The position numbers and the translations under genes were made by a program. From the NCBI GenBank assembly GCA_016933955.1, contig JAFGTT010000018.1:1-64000 (forward strand): a stretch of DNA of 64,000 nucleotides, in the 5' to 3' direction. Below, one piece after another: positions 1 through 8,743 of the stretch (the stretch's first letter is position 1; each line of letters begins with the position of its first letter). The notes under the pieces were generated by a model. It did no database searches, was not told where the DNA came from, and saw only the letters and a list, made by a program, of their open reading frames with translations. The DNA comes from Candidatus Zixiibacteriota bacterium. Lineage in GTDB: Bacteria; Zixibacteria; MSB-5A5; GN15; PGXB01.

Positions 1-3
1 ATC

Positions 4-35
4 AAGTAACGTCAACGCCCGACCTGACGTTACTT
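4..35. repeat. 11-bp perfect inverted repeat
   Basis: AAGTAACGTCA at 4-14 is repeated as its exact reverse complement at 25-35, with a 10-nt spacer. No T-run follows, so it is not a standard terminator. It could be an operator or an RNA stem belonging to a gene left of the window. Function unknown. Confidence 0.5.
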
Positions 36-53
36 CAGGAACACCACCCAATC

Positions 54-83
54 AAAAGCCCCGCTAGCAATAGCGGGGCTTTT
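54..83. terminator. Bidirectional rho-independent terminator
   Basis: A perfect 13-bp stem (54-66 with 71-83) closes a GCAA tetraloop. The stem has an A-run on the left and a T-run on the right, so it can end transcripts from both sides. It probably ends a + strand gene lying left of the window. Confidence 0.8.
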
Positions 84-220
84 GTGTCTTGGTAGAATGG
101 TGCTTTGAGTTCAGCAATTATCCGAAATAGATAACAATCTTATATTACAAAATCAGAAAGCAGGAATCAACCGGTTTTATGATTTCCCAAAAAATACCGA
201 CAAAAGGGCTCCGGGGAAAG

Positions 221-247
221 AAAAAAGGCAGAAAGTTATTCTGCCTT
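221..247 (-). terminator. Terminator of the phosphohexomutase gene
   Basis: On the minus strand AAGGCAGAA pairs with TTCTGCCTT around a 5-nt loop, followed by at least four extra T residues. It lies about 20 nt past the stop codon of the mutase gene. Confidence 0.8.
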
Positions 248-268
248 AATATGTTATCGGAACAATGA

Positions 269-1609
269 TCAGTCCCGGACGATTTTAAGAATCTCGGCGA
301 CCTTTTTGTCGAGAAGCTCTTTTGTTTTTGCCTCGACATTGAGCCGCAATAGCGGTTCGGTGTTGGATGGTCTGAGGTTAAACCAGAAATCGCCGAAATC
401 CACCGTCAGACCATCGATTCGGTCCTGTTCCCCGCCGGAAAAGTGGTCGGCAATCTCCTCGATTTTATCGCGGGCCGATTCAACCTTGCTGTTAATCTCC
501 CCGGAACGAAAATATGGATCGATTTCGGCAATTTTTTGGTGAAGCGGTCGATCGCTTTTACTGAGAAGCTCCAGGCAAACCAGAAAGGCGATCAGTCCGG
601 AATCGGCAAACCAGTTATCGCGAAAATAAAAATGGCCCGAATGTTCGCCGCCGAAAATGGCGTTATGTTTTTTCATCAACGGTTTGATGAGGGCGTGGCC
701 GACCCGGGTACGGATGGCCTTGCCGCCCAGGCGTTCGACCAATTCCGGGACCGCTTTAGAACAGATCAGATTATACAGAATGGTCTCGCCGGGGTTTTTA
801 TTCAAGAGGCTTTCGGCCACCAGAGCCGTAACCATATCCCCCCCGACCTGTCGGCCATTTCGATCAACCAGAAACATCCGATCAGCGTCACCATCAAAAG
901 CCACACCGAAATCCGCTTTCTCGTCGGCGATTTTCTTTTGTAAATCGGCCAGGTTTTCGAGTTCTATGGGTGAAGCGGGGTGATGTGGAAAAGAGCCGTC
1001 CAGTTCAAAATAAAGAGGAATGAGTTTGACCGGCAGTCTCTCGAAGACCGGGGGCAGGGTTAATCCGGCCATGCCATTGCCGGCATCGACCACGATTTTG
1101 AAAGGTTTGATAACCGAGAGGTCGATGAATGACAGGCAGTGTTCGGCATAATCACCGGAGATATCTTTGCGGGCAATATTACCGCGCTGGGATGATTTAA
1201 CCAGGGTATCGTTGATGAGGGCATCCCGAATTTTATCCAGTCCGGCCTGACCGGAAAGCGGCAAGGCTTCCCTGCGGCAGACTTTGAAGCCGTTATATTG
1301 TTTGGGATTGTGGCTGGCGGTAATCATAACCCCGCCATCGTATCCATATTTTCCGACCGCAAAGTAGAGGCCGTCGGTGGAAACCAGACCCAGATCGACG
1401 ACATCCACACCGTGATCCAGAATGCCGCGGGCCAGAGCCTCGAACAACTCCGGTGATGAAATCCGCATATCTCTCCCGACCGCGATTGAGGTTGGTTTCA
1501 GGTAAGCCGCCAGGGCGTTGCCGATACGATAGGCAATATCGGTATTCAACTGATCGGGAACGATGCCACGAATATCATAAGCCTTAAAAATTGACTTGTC
1601 AAAATCCAT
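269..1609 (-). CDS. Phosphomannomutase/phosphoglucomutase
   Basis: Interconverts hexose 1- and 6-phosphates for cell-wall and exopolysaccharide sugar-nucleotide synthesis in the cytosol. The 446 residues match the alpha-D-phosphohexomutase family over full length. The phosphoserine loop TASHNP has its Ser at residue 99, the Mg-binding DGDADR lies near residue 240, the sugar-binding GGEHSGH is in domain 3, and the C-terminal phosphate-binding RPSNTEP is in domain 4. The ATG follows a GAGGAAACGAG purine stretch and a good sigma-70 promoter. It is monocistronic, divergent from the MFS gene, and has its own terminator. Whether it prefers mannose or glucose phosphates cannot be read from the sequence, so no symbol is given. 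Confidence 0.95.
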   Translation of the reverse strand: MDFDKSIFKAYDIRGIVPDQLNTDIAYRIGNALAAYLKPTSIAVGRDMRISSPELFEALARGILDHGVDVVDLGLVSTDGLYFAVGKYGYDGGVMITASHNPKQYNGFKVCRREALPLSGQAGLDKIRDALINDTLVKSSQRGNIARKDISGDYAEHCLSFIDLSVIKPFKIVVDAGNGMAGLTLPPVFERLPVKLIPLYFELDGSFPHHPASPIELENLADLQKKIADEKADFGVAFDGDADRMFLVDRNGRQVGGDMVTALVAESLLNKNPGETILYNLICSKAVPELVERLGGKAIRTRVGHALIKPLMKKHNAIFGGEHSGHFYFRDNWFADSGLIAFLVCLELLSKSDRPLHQKIAEIDPYFRSGEINSKVESARDKIEEIADHFSGGEQDRIDGLTVDFGDFWFNLRPSNTEPLLRLNVEAKTKELLDKKVAEILKIVRD

Positions 1610-1643
1610 CTCGTTTCCTCTGATTCGCTGTTTAGGGAGTTCA

Positions 1644-1673
1644 AATATATGACATAAAGGTCGGTTCCGTCAA
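1644..1673 (-). promoter_or_regulatory. Sigma-70 promoter of the mutase gene
   Basis: Read on the minus strand, a TTGACG -35 (1668-1673) is separated by 18 nt from a TATATT -10 (1644-1649). The start codon lies about 35 nt downstream. Confidence 0.6.
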
Positions 1674-1851
1674 TGGTTTTTCCCGGCCGGCTAATTCTTT
1701 CACTGGTCGGTGGGTGTATTTTATTTATCGACATATCCATTTAATATTTATCACGTATTTCAGGATTATGCCTGCCGGTGGTGGAATTTCTCATTATAAT
1801 CTGCAATTTTCATAGGCGCACGAGTCGTCATTTTGTTATCTTGAGCCGATT

Positions 1852-2994
1852 ATGGCTCTTGGAATCAACAGAGTATCCTTCCTTACAGTTGCCTTTTCAA
1901 ACTTTACTATCTGGATCGGATTTTATGCCTGGAGAATCATTTTCAATAATTTTGCAGTGGAGATTTTCGATGCGTCGCCAGCAGAGATCGGGATCATCCA
2001 GTCCGTGAGGGAAATTCCGGGATTGCTGGCTTTCGGGGCCGGGGCCCTGGCCCTGATTCTGACCGAATCCAAAATTGTCTCGATTTCGGTTATCCTGGTG
2101 GGGTTGGGATTAATCCTATCCGGCTTGGCTCCCTCTCTGGTTATTTTTGGCCTGGCCACTCTGGTTATTTCTTTCGGTCTTCATTATTTCGAACCGCTTA
2201 ATACGTCGCAACTGCTTCTTTTGGCTTCAGCCGACAATTATGGAAAAATCCAGGGTCGACTCCGATCGTGGGAATCAATTGCCGGTTTAACCGGGGGTTC
2301 CCTTGTCCTGATCCTGACCTTGTTTCTGTCATACCGGGCGACGTTTTACGCGGTTGGCGGATTAGTTTTACTGATAGGTTTGTACCTTCTGGCGGCTATT
2401 CCTCCTAATCGGGGTCTGGCTGAGAAGCGCAAATTGACGCTGAAGAAAAAATACTGGCTGTATTACACCCTGTATTTTCTTCGGGGTTGCCGCCGACATA
2501 TTTTCACGACTTTTGCCATATTTCTGCTGGTAAAAAATCATGGTCTGAATATCACCATGATTTCCGGGATCATTCTGGCCAATAATCTGATTACTATTTT
2601 TACCAATCGCTGGTTGGGAATACTCAGCGACCGATTGGGCGAGAGAGCGGTCATGGCGGGATGTTCTTTTATTCTTATTTTCATTTTTTCAGGCTATGCT
2701 TATGTTGATTATTTACCTCTCCTGATTATTTTCTACCTGATCGACAATATTTTATTCGGATCCTCGATAGCCCTGAAATCGTACTTGAGAAAAATTTCAA
2801 CCGGCGAAGATCTGACCGGTTGCCTGGCCATGGGAATGACGGCCAATCATATTACGGCCGTCGTTATTCCGGTTGCCGGGGGAGTGATCTGGGAATTATT
2901 CGGGTATACGGCGACATTTCTGATCGGCGCCGGCATTGTTCTGATTGATATGATTTTCGCCCTGCAACTTCCACGCAAGGGAGCATCTGATTGA
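1852..2994 (+). CDS. MFS-type transporter
   Basis: Integral inner-membrane protein of 380 residues with about eleven to twelve hydrophobic helices and little soluble sequence, as in major facilitator transporters. A short basic loop after helix 2-3 and a cytoplasmic segment around residues 185-200 (LAEKRKLTLKKKYW) separate two six-helix halves. The second half carries a D-R-x-G-x-R type loop (SDRLGER), typical of MFS loop 8-9. The substrate is unknown. It is divergent from the mutase and separate from the ior operon, which has its own promoter. The ribosome-binding site is weak (TTGAG), so the exact start is less certain. Confidence 0.8.
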   Translation: MALGINRVSFLTVAFSNFTIWIGFYAWRIIFNNFAVEIFDASPAEIGIIQSVREIPGLLAFGAGALALILTESKIVSISVILVGLGLILSGLAPSLVIFGLATLVISFGLHYFEPLNTSQLLLLASADNYGKIQGRLRSWESIAGLTGGSLVLILTLFLSYRATFYAVGGLVLLIGLYLLAAIPPNRGLAEKRKLTLKKKYWLYYTLYFLRGCRRHIFTTFAIFLLVKNHGLNITMISGIILANNLITIFTNRWLGILSDRLGERAVMAGCSFILIFIFSGYAYVDYLPLLIIFYLIDNILFGSSIALKSYLRKISTGEDLTGCLAMGMTANHITAVVIPVAGGVIWELFGYTATFLIGAGIVLIDMIFALQLPRKGASD

Positions 2995-3066
2995 TCGCGG
3001 TGTGCAACCCTGATTCCCGGTTGTTCTCTCATTGTCTGACAAAAATCCGGAAAATTCTCACGGGGG

Positions 3067-3095
3067 TTGCCTATTTGTTGTCATTCAATTATAAT
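3067..3095 (+). promoter_or_regulatory. Promoter of the ior-buk-ptb operon
   Basis: TTGCCT at 3067-3072, a 17-nt spacer, and a consensus TATAAT at 3090-3095. The predicted transcript start is about 40 nt before the iorA ATG at 3142. Confidence 0.7.
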
Positions 3096-3141
3096 ATGAC
3101 ATGAATTTTATCATCCAACTTATAAAATAGAGATTTATTAT

Positions 3142-4926
3142 ATGAAAAGATTACTATCCGGAAACGAGGCGGTTGCCCGAGGAACTTTCGAGGCCGGTGT
3201 AAAGCTGGCCTCGGCCTACCCCGGTACCCCCTCAACCGAAATACTTGAAACTATAGCCGAAGAATACCCCTCGATCTACGCCGAATGGTCACCCAATGAA
3301 AAAGTCGCATTCGAGGTCGGTATCGGAGCCTCCCTGGGAGGTGCACGCACGCTGGTGACCATGAAGCATGTCGGGCTCAACGTGGCGGCTGATCCGCTGA
3401 TGACGTTCGCCTATACCGGCGTCGGGCAGGGCGGATTTATTGTTATTTCCGCTGATGATCCCGAAATGCACTCCTCACAAAATGAACAGGATAACCGCCT
3501 GTTCGCGAAATTCGCCCAGATCCCTTTTCTGGAACCATCGGACAGCCAGGAAGCCAAAGATTTCATGCTGAAGGGATATGAAATCTCGGAAAAATTCGAT
3601 ACCCCGGTGATGCTTCGCCTAACCACCCGGATTTCCCATTCCAAAGGGATTGTCGAGGAATCCGATCCAATGGAGCCTCGGGCAGTCGGCTTTAAACGAG
3701 ATATGGAAAAGTTTGTGATGATTCCCTCGAATGCTAAAAAACGTCATGTGGTTTTGACCGAACGGTTGAAAAAACTGGCGGAGTATTCGGAAACGACCGA
3801 GTTGAATACGGTCGAGGAAAACGGCTCCGAAATAGGGATTATCACTGGCGGGATATCATACCAGTATGCCAAGGATAATCTGCCGGACGCCGACTATTTT
3901 AAGATTGGTTTCGGTTTCCCGCTTCCGCTGAAAAAGATCAGTAAATTTATCGAGTCGCACAAGCGGGTGATTATTGTCGAGGAGCTGGAGCCGTATTACG
4001 AGGAAATTATCCGGGCCGCCGGAATGAAGGTGGAGGGAAAAAAATATTTTTCCCGGCTCGGGGAATTGTCGCCGTACAAAGTCGGCCTGGGATTGAAAGA
4101 AGCCGGCTTGATTGATGAGATTAAGGGAGCCGAGATCGAAGCCGGCCCATTATTCCCGCGGCCGCCGGTATTATGTCCGGGATGCCCGCACCGGGGCGCT
4201 TTCATGGCGCTTAAAAAAGTCGGGGTAGCGGTAACCGGTGATATCGGCTGTTATACCCTGGCCATGCTTCCGCCCCTGCAAACGCTCGACAGCTGTATCT
4301 GTATGGGGGCTTCGATCGGAACTGCCATCGGGATGGAAAAAGTCGGCGGTTATGATAAGGGAGTGGTGGCGGTTATCGGTGATTCCACTTTCCTGCATTC
4401 CGGAATAACGGGTTTGCTCGATGCGGTTTACAATAAAAGCAATATTACCGTTATGATTCTGGACAACCGGGTAACGGCCATGACCGGCGGACAGCAACAC
4501 CCGGCCACCGGCTATACGCTGATGGGGGAAAAGACCCGGGCGGTTGACTTTACGGAATTATGCAAAGCTCTGGGAGTTGAATCGGTCCGGGTGGTGGATG
4601 CTTATGATCTGAAGGCCATGATCGATGTCATAAAAGAGGAGATGGCTCGGCCGGGGCCATCGGTGATTTTAACCAATCGTCCGTGTGTCCTGATGCCGAA
4701 GAGGATTATGGATCGACCCTATGTAGTCGATCCGGAGTTGTGCAACGGATGCACGGCCTGTTTCCGGATTGGCTGTCCGGCCATTATGCCATCGAAGGAA
4801 ATGACCAAACGGAACAAGCCCAAAGCGGTTATTGACCCGGTCCTGTGTACGGGATGCAGTCTTTGCGCCCAGGTGTGTAAACCCGAGGCGATTGTCCTGG
4901 CCGAAGAACCCGTGAGTGTAAAGTGA
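3142..4926 (+). CDS. iorA: Indolepyruvate ferredoxin oxidoreductase, alpha subunit
   Basis: Oxidatively decarboxylates aryl or related 2-oxoacids to acyl-CoA while reducing ferredoxin. The 594 residues have the family order: N-terminal pyrimidine-binding domain, a thiamine-diphosphate domain with CPGCPH near residue 345 and GDIGCYT near 364, and a C-terminal bacterial ferredoxin module. The first cluster motif is CNGCTAC...C near 533, with an insert before the last Cys. The second is CTGCSLCAQVC near 568. This is the usual full-length IorA. iorB follows after 8 nt, then butyrate kinase and two phosphotransacylases, which suggests that the acyl-CoA product is used for ATP synthesis. The exact 2-oxoacid range is an inference. 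Confidence 0.95.
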   Translation: MKRLLSGNEAVARGTFEAGVKLASAYPGTPSTEILETIAEEYPSIYAEWSPNEKVAFEVGIGASLGGARTLVTMKHVGLNVAADPLMTFAYTGVGQGGFIVISADDPEMHSSQNEQDNRLFAKFAQIPFLEPSDSQEAKDFMLKGYEISEKFDTPVMLRLTTRISHSKGIVEESDPMEPRAVGFKRDMEKFVMIPSNAKKRHVVLTERLKKLAEYSETTELNTVEENGSEIGIITGGISYQYAKDNLPDADYFKIGFGFPLPLKKISKFIESHKRVIIVEELEPYYEEIIRAAGMKVEGKKYFSRLGELSPYKVGLGLKEAGLIDEIKGAEIEAGPLFPRPPVLCPGCPHRGAFMALKKVGVAVTGDIGCYTLAMLPPLQTLDSCICMGASIGTAIGMEKVGGYDKGVVAVIGDSTFLHSGITGLLDAVYNKSNITVMILDNRVTAMTGGQQHPATGYTLMGEKTRAVDFTELCKALGVESVRVVDAYDLKAMIDVIKEEMARPGPSVILTNRPCVLMPKRIMDRPYVVDPELCNGCTACFRIGCPAIMPSKEMTKRNKPKAVIDPVLCTGCSLCAQVCKPEAIVLAEEPVSVK

Positions 4927-4934
4927 GGTGGATT

Positions 4935-5537
4935 ATGAATGAGGTTATCAATGTTCTGATAGTCGGGGTCGGCGGTCAGGGAGTCCTTCTGGCTTCGGAG
5001 GTTCTCTCGGAGATGGCCATGAAGGCCGGTCTCGATGTGAAAAAGTCGGAAGTCCACGGGATGTCGCAGCGGGGCGGAGTGGTCAGTTCCCATGTCAAAT
5101 TCGGTCCCAAAGTATATTCGCCGATTATTCCCTATGGTCAAGCCGATATATTAATTTCGTTCGAGCAAGCCGAGGCTCTGCGGGCGGTCGACTGGATAAA
5201 AAAAGACGGCCTGATAGCGACTTCACGGACCCGCCTGGTGCCGCCGATTACGGCCGGGGGGAAATTCAAATATCCCGATGATCCGGTGGCGGATCTTAAG
5301 AAGAAAGTCAAAAACGTGATTGCCATTGACGCCGATAAAATCGCCCTGGAGCTGGGGAATCCCCGGCTGGTCAATATTCTCCTTTTGGGGGTGGTTTCCA
5401 GCCGACTGGATTTCGAGATTTCGGTCTGGGAAGAAGCCATCCGGGCCCGGGTTAAAGCCAAGTTTGTCGATTTGAATCTGAAAGCGTTTGCCCGGGGCCG
5501 GGAACTGGCCAAGGAGTCGGCCGGGGCGGCCGTTTAG
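4935..5537 (+). CDS. iorB: Indolepyruvate ferredoxin oxidoreductase, beta subunit
   Basis: Partner of IorA and member of the pyruvate:ferredoxin oxidoreductase gamma-domain family; binds CoA and completes the active enzyme. The 200 residues open with the glycine-rich GVGGQGVLLAS and contain SEVHGMSQRGG, both hallmarks of this family. A reading frame from GTG at 4923 overlaps iorA, but GAGGTG at 4925-4930 is spaced correctly for the ATG at 4935, so that start is chosen. It is translationally close to iorA and 22 nt before buk. Confidence 0.93.
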   Translation: MNEVINVLIVGVGGQGVLLASEVLSEMAMKAGLDVKKSEVHGMSQRGGVVSSHVKFGPKVYSPIIPYGQADILISFEQAEALRAVDWIKKDGLIATSRTRLVPPITAGGKFKYPDDPVADLKKKVKNVIAIDADKIALELGNPRLVNILLLGVVSSRLDFEISVWEEAIRARVKAKFVDLNLKAFARGRELAKESAGAAV

Positions 5538-5559
5538 GCCATTAGCGGGGAGGGAAATT

Positions 5560-6627
5560 ATGCGGAAGGTGATAATCGTAATCAATCCCGGATCAACATC
5601 GACTAAAATGGCGTTGTTTGAAGAGAAAGCCCGGATGGTCGAGGAGGTAATCACGCATCCGGCCGATCAGCTGGCGGCTTTCGATAATGTCGCCGATCAA
5701 TTCGAGCTGCGGATGAAAAATATCGATGATTTTTTGACGGCCCAGAAGATCAATGAAAAAGAAGTTGTCGCGGTGGCCGGACGCGGGGCGCCTCTCAGAC
5801 CGCTGGATGGTGGCGTTTACCAGATCAACCGGAAGATGCTCGATGATCTCCGCGAAATGCGCTATTCCAACCATGCCTCCAATCTCGGAGCAATTATCGC
5901 CGACCATCTGGGGAAACGATACCATGTCCCGGCGGTTATTGTCGACCCGGTGACGATTGATAATTTCACCGACATTGCCCGTCTTTCAGGAATCCCGGAA
6001 ATAGAGCGGAAATGCCGGGCTCATGCTCTCAATATCAAGGAAGTCTGCCGCCGTCATTCCGAGACAATCGGGAAATCGCTCGAGCATTGCCGCTATGTGG
6101 CGGTCCATATGGGAGGAGGGATATCAATCGCGGCTCTTGATCGGGGGCGGATTGTTGATGTTAACGATGCTTTACTGGGGATGGGCCCGTATTCGCCGGA
6201 CCGGGCCGGCGCCCTGCCGATCGGGGCTCTGGTCAAACTGGCTTATTCCGGCCGTTACAGTGAAAAAGAGCTGATTACCCGATTATCACGGGAGTCGGGA
6301 TTAAAGGCATATCTCGGGGAATCGGATTTGCGCAAGGTGGAGCAGATGATCGAAAACGGTGACGACAGGGCGGCTCTTTATTTTTATGGCATGGCTTATC
6401 AAATCGCCAAGGAGATCGGGGCCTGTGCGGTGGTTCTTCGTGGGGAATTCGATGGTATTATTCTCACCGGCGGCATGGCCCGATCGGTAAAACTGGTAAA
6501 ATTATTACGGGATTATATCTCTTTTCTGGGCGAAGTCATCGTGGTTCCGGGCGAATTCGAAATGGAAGCGCTGGCGGCCGGAGCCCTGCGAGTTCTCAAT
6601 AAAACCGAAATCCCCAAAGAGTATTAA
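5560..6627 (+). CDS. buk: Butyrate kinase (acyl-phosphate kinase)
   Basis: Transfers phosphate from butyryl- or branched acyl-phosphate to ADP, the ATP-forming step of the pathway. The 355 residues equal the usual Buk length. The ASKHA-family signatures are NPGSTSTK at residues 9-16, the HMGGGIS loop near 183, and GMGPYSPDRAG near 205. The start at 5560 follows GGGGAGGG. A frame open further upstream overlaps iorB and has no better signal. It sits between iorB and ptb in one operon. Alternative names such as branched-chain fatty acid kinase would fit equally well. Confidence 0.93.
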   Translation: MRKVIIVINPGSTSTKMALFEEKARMVEEVITHPADQLAAFDNVADQFELRMKNIDDFLTAQKINEKEVVAVAGRGAPLRPLDGGVYQINRKMLDDLREMRYSNHASNLGAIIADHLGKRYHVPAVIVDPVTIDNFTDIARLSGIPEIERKCRAHALNIKEVCRRHSETIGKSLEHCRYVAVHMGGGISIAALDRGRIVDVNDALLGMGPYSPDRAGALPIGALVKLAYSGRYSEKELITRLSRESGLKAYLGESDLRKVEQMIENGDDRAALYFYGMAYQIAKEIGACAVVLRGEFDGIILTGGMARSVKLVKLLRDYISFLGEVIVVPGEFEMEALAAGALRVLNKTEIPKEY

Positions 6628-6654
6628 ACCCGGATTGACAGGAAGGGAGATGCT

Positions 6655-7614
6655 ATGGACGGTAAACCAATAACCTCTTCCGATCAAATTATCGAGTCGG
6701 CTATCAGACTGGCCCGAATAGCCGGGAAGAAAGTGGTGGCGGTCGCTGGGGCAAGCGATGTCGATGTTCTCGGAGCCCTGGCCTCGGCGCATGCCGATGG
6801 GATTCTCGAGGCGGCCCTTTTCGGCGAGAAGAATAAAATCGAAAAAGCGGCCGATGAGGGCGGGATCGATATCTCCGGTTTGGAGATCATGCCCGAAGCG
6901 GATGCCGCCGGGGCTGTATATGGGGCGGTTAAAATGGCCGCCGAGGGTCGAGCCGATATCATTATGAAGGGCTTTGTATCAACCTCGGCCCTGCTTAAAA
7001 CGGTTCTCTCCCGGGATTTCAGCCTTCGTACCAAAAACCTGGTTTCACACACTGCCGTTCTGGATATCCCCGGTTATCATAAACTGCTGTCGATGACCGA
7101 CGGGGGGATGGTGGTCCGGCCGAATTTCGATCAGAAAATTCAGATAATCGAAAACGCTGTATTGGTCGCCCGGGCGCTTGGTCTGATGCCGGTCCGGGTG
7201 GCTATATCCGGGGCATTTGACCAGGTCCGGGAGGATATGCCGTTGACGATCGAAAACAGCGAAATCAAAGCCCGGATCGAGATGGGAAATATGGAGGATG
7301 TAGTCATCCAGGGTCCGATGACATTCGATGCCGCCACATCCGCCGAGGTATGTAGAATCAAAGGTATTACCGGTCCGGTGGCCGGTCAGGCCGATATTTT
7401 CGTGGTCAACAGCATCGAGGAGTGTAATATCATTGCCAAAGCTTTGATTAATTTCGTCGAGGCGGTTTTTGCCGGAGTTATAGTCGGGGCCCGGGTGCCG
7501 ATCAGCCTGGTATCGAGGACCGATACCATCAAGAATAAAAAAGCCTCGGTGTCAATTGCCTGCCTGGTGGCGGAATACTACAAGCAGAGCGGTGTTATGG
7601 GAGGTGACCAATGA
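6655..7614 (+). CDS. ptb: Phosphate butyryl/acyl-transferase, copy 1
   Basis: Converts acyl-CoA plus phosphate to acyl-phosphate and CoA, feeding butyrate kinase. The 319 residues match the Pta/Ptb family: an N-terminal Rossmann-like part (VVAVAGASDVDVL), KGFVSTSALLK near 104, LVSHTAVLDIPGYHKL near 130, and a C-terminal SAEVCRIKGI...GQADIFVV. A GGGAG Shine-Dalgarno precedes the ATG. The stop overlaps the start of the second copy by 4 nt (ATGA), which indicates translational coupling. Confidence 0.9.
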   Translation: MDGKPITSSDQIIESAIRLARIAGKKVVAVAGASDVDVLGALASAHADGILEAALFGEKNKIEKAADEGGIDISGLEIMPEADAAGAVYGAVKMAAEGRADIIMKGFVSTSALLKTVLSRDFSLRTKNLVSHTAVLDIPGYHKLLSMTDGGMVVRPNFDQKIQIIENAVLVARALGLMPVRVAISGAFDQVREDMPLTIENSEIKARIEMGNMEDVVIQGPMTFDAATSAEVCRIKGITGPVAGQADIFVVNSIEECNIIAKALINFVEAVFAGVIVGARVPISLVSRTDTIKNKKASVSIACLVAEYYKQSGVMGGDQ

Positions 7615-8537
7615 TCAGATCCTTTGCCGAACTTGAGGACCAAGTTAAGTCCGGAAGTGATGGGAAGAAAGTCCCCCGGATGGGAATTATATATCCGCGC
7701 GGCGGGAAATGTCTCGAGGCGGCCACCGCCGCGGCCTCCGAGAAAACCGTAAAGGTCAGCCTGATTAGTCCCCGTGAGGCCATTGAGGATTGCATCGTCA
7801 GAGAGGGTTGCGACCTGTGCGGGATGGAAATAGTGAATGTTGACAGCCTTGAAGAGGCCGTCCGAACCGGTGTGAAAATGGCCCGCGCCGGGGAGCTTGA
7901 TTTTCTTTTAAAAGGTTCGGTCGGAACGAGGGAGCTTATCGATGTTCTTCTCCTTTCCGATACAGGCTTTGTGTCAGGAGGCGGGATTCTGTCGCATGTC
8001 GGAATCATGGAAACCGAGCGGTATCACAAGCTGATATTTATTACCGATGCGGCAGTCAACAACGAGCCGGATGCCAGTACTAAAATCGCCATCACGCGCA
8101 ATGCCGCCACGGTGGCCCGGAAACTGGGGGTGGAATCGCCCCGCGCGGCACTTCTGGCGGCCGTTGAAGCCATCTATCCGGCTGTCCCGGTGACGATGGA
8201 AGAAGCGGCTATAGCCAAGATGTCGGATCGGGGGCAGATTAAGGATGTCATTATCGATGGTCCGTTGTCTTTCGATGTAGCTATCAATGCCGAGGTGGCG
8301 CGATCAAAGGGTATTACCAATTCAGCAGTGACGGGCGAAACTGACATTTTTGTCGGCCCATCGATGGAAACGGCTAATGGCCTTTATAAGGCGATGGTGA
8401 TTTATGTCAGGGCCAGGGCGGCCGGTTTGATTTGGGGAGGGATAGCCCCGCTGGTAACCACTTTCGCGGCAGATCCGATCGAAAATGTGAGCAATTCAAT
8501 CAGGCTTGGAATATACCTTTCGCAAACCCGAGACTGA
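7611..8537 (+). CDS. Phosphate acyltransferase, copy 2
   Basis: A second, diverged member of the phosphate acetyl/butyryl-transferase family, 308 residues. It keeps the family landmarks KGSVGTRELID, ILSHVGIMETERYHKL and NAEVARSKGI...GETDIFVG, but differs clearly from copy 1, for example an aspartate/asparagine-rich AAVNNEPDAS where copy 1 has GGMVVRPNF. It overlaps copy 1 by 4 nt. It may have another acyl-chain preference or form a hetero-oligomer; both are inference. It is the last gene of the operon, and no clear terminator follows. Confidence 0.88.
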   Translation: MIRSFAELEDQVKSGSDGKKVPRMGIIYPRGGKCLEAATAAASEKTVKVSLISPREAIEDCIVREGCDLCGMEIVNVDSLEEAVRTGVKMARAGELDFLLKGSVGTRELIDVLLLSDTGFVSGGGILSHVGIMETERYHKLIFITDAAVNNEPDASTKIAITRNAATVARKLGVESPRAALLAAVEAIYPAVPVTMEEAAIAKMSDRGQIKDVIIDGPLSFDVAINAEVARSKGITNSAVTGETDIFVGPSMETANGLYKAMVIYVRARAAGLIWGGIAPLVTTFAADPIENVSNSIRLGIYLSQTRD

Positions 8538-8549
8538 GAACTTATTGTC

Positions 8550-8578
8550 TTGACACCAAATGATTTATGGTGTATTAT
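8550..8578 (+). promoter_or_regulatory. Near-consensus sigma-70 promoter
   Basis: A perfect TTGACA at 8550-8555, a 17-nt spacer and TATTAT at 8573-8578. The spacer carries an ACACCA...TGGTGT dyad (about 8553-8573) overlapping the -35, a plausible repressor site. The start codon of the lipoprotein gene is at 8744, leaving a leader of about 160 nt. Confidence 0.65.
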
Positions 8579-8743
8579 CCGGTATCAGCCGGTAGGCTGC
8601 GATCAAGATGACGGGTAATTAACTCACAACATTGCTTGACCCATTCTCGTCAAAAAAGAAGAATCATTTCGAATATATCCGGTTGATGCCGGTATATAGA
8701 TAAATTTTCGCATCATCAGAACATAAATAAGGAGGCTAAGAAT

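Noticed and set aside
8578-8625. CCGGTAGG...GCG stretch resembling the 3' part of a c-di-GMP-I (GEMM) riboswitch in the long leader of the lipoprotein gene
   Set aside because: The 5' half with the GCAAA core and the paired P1 are absent.
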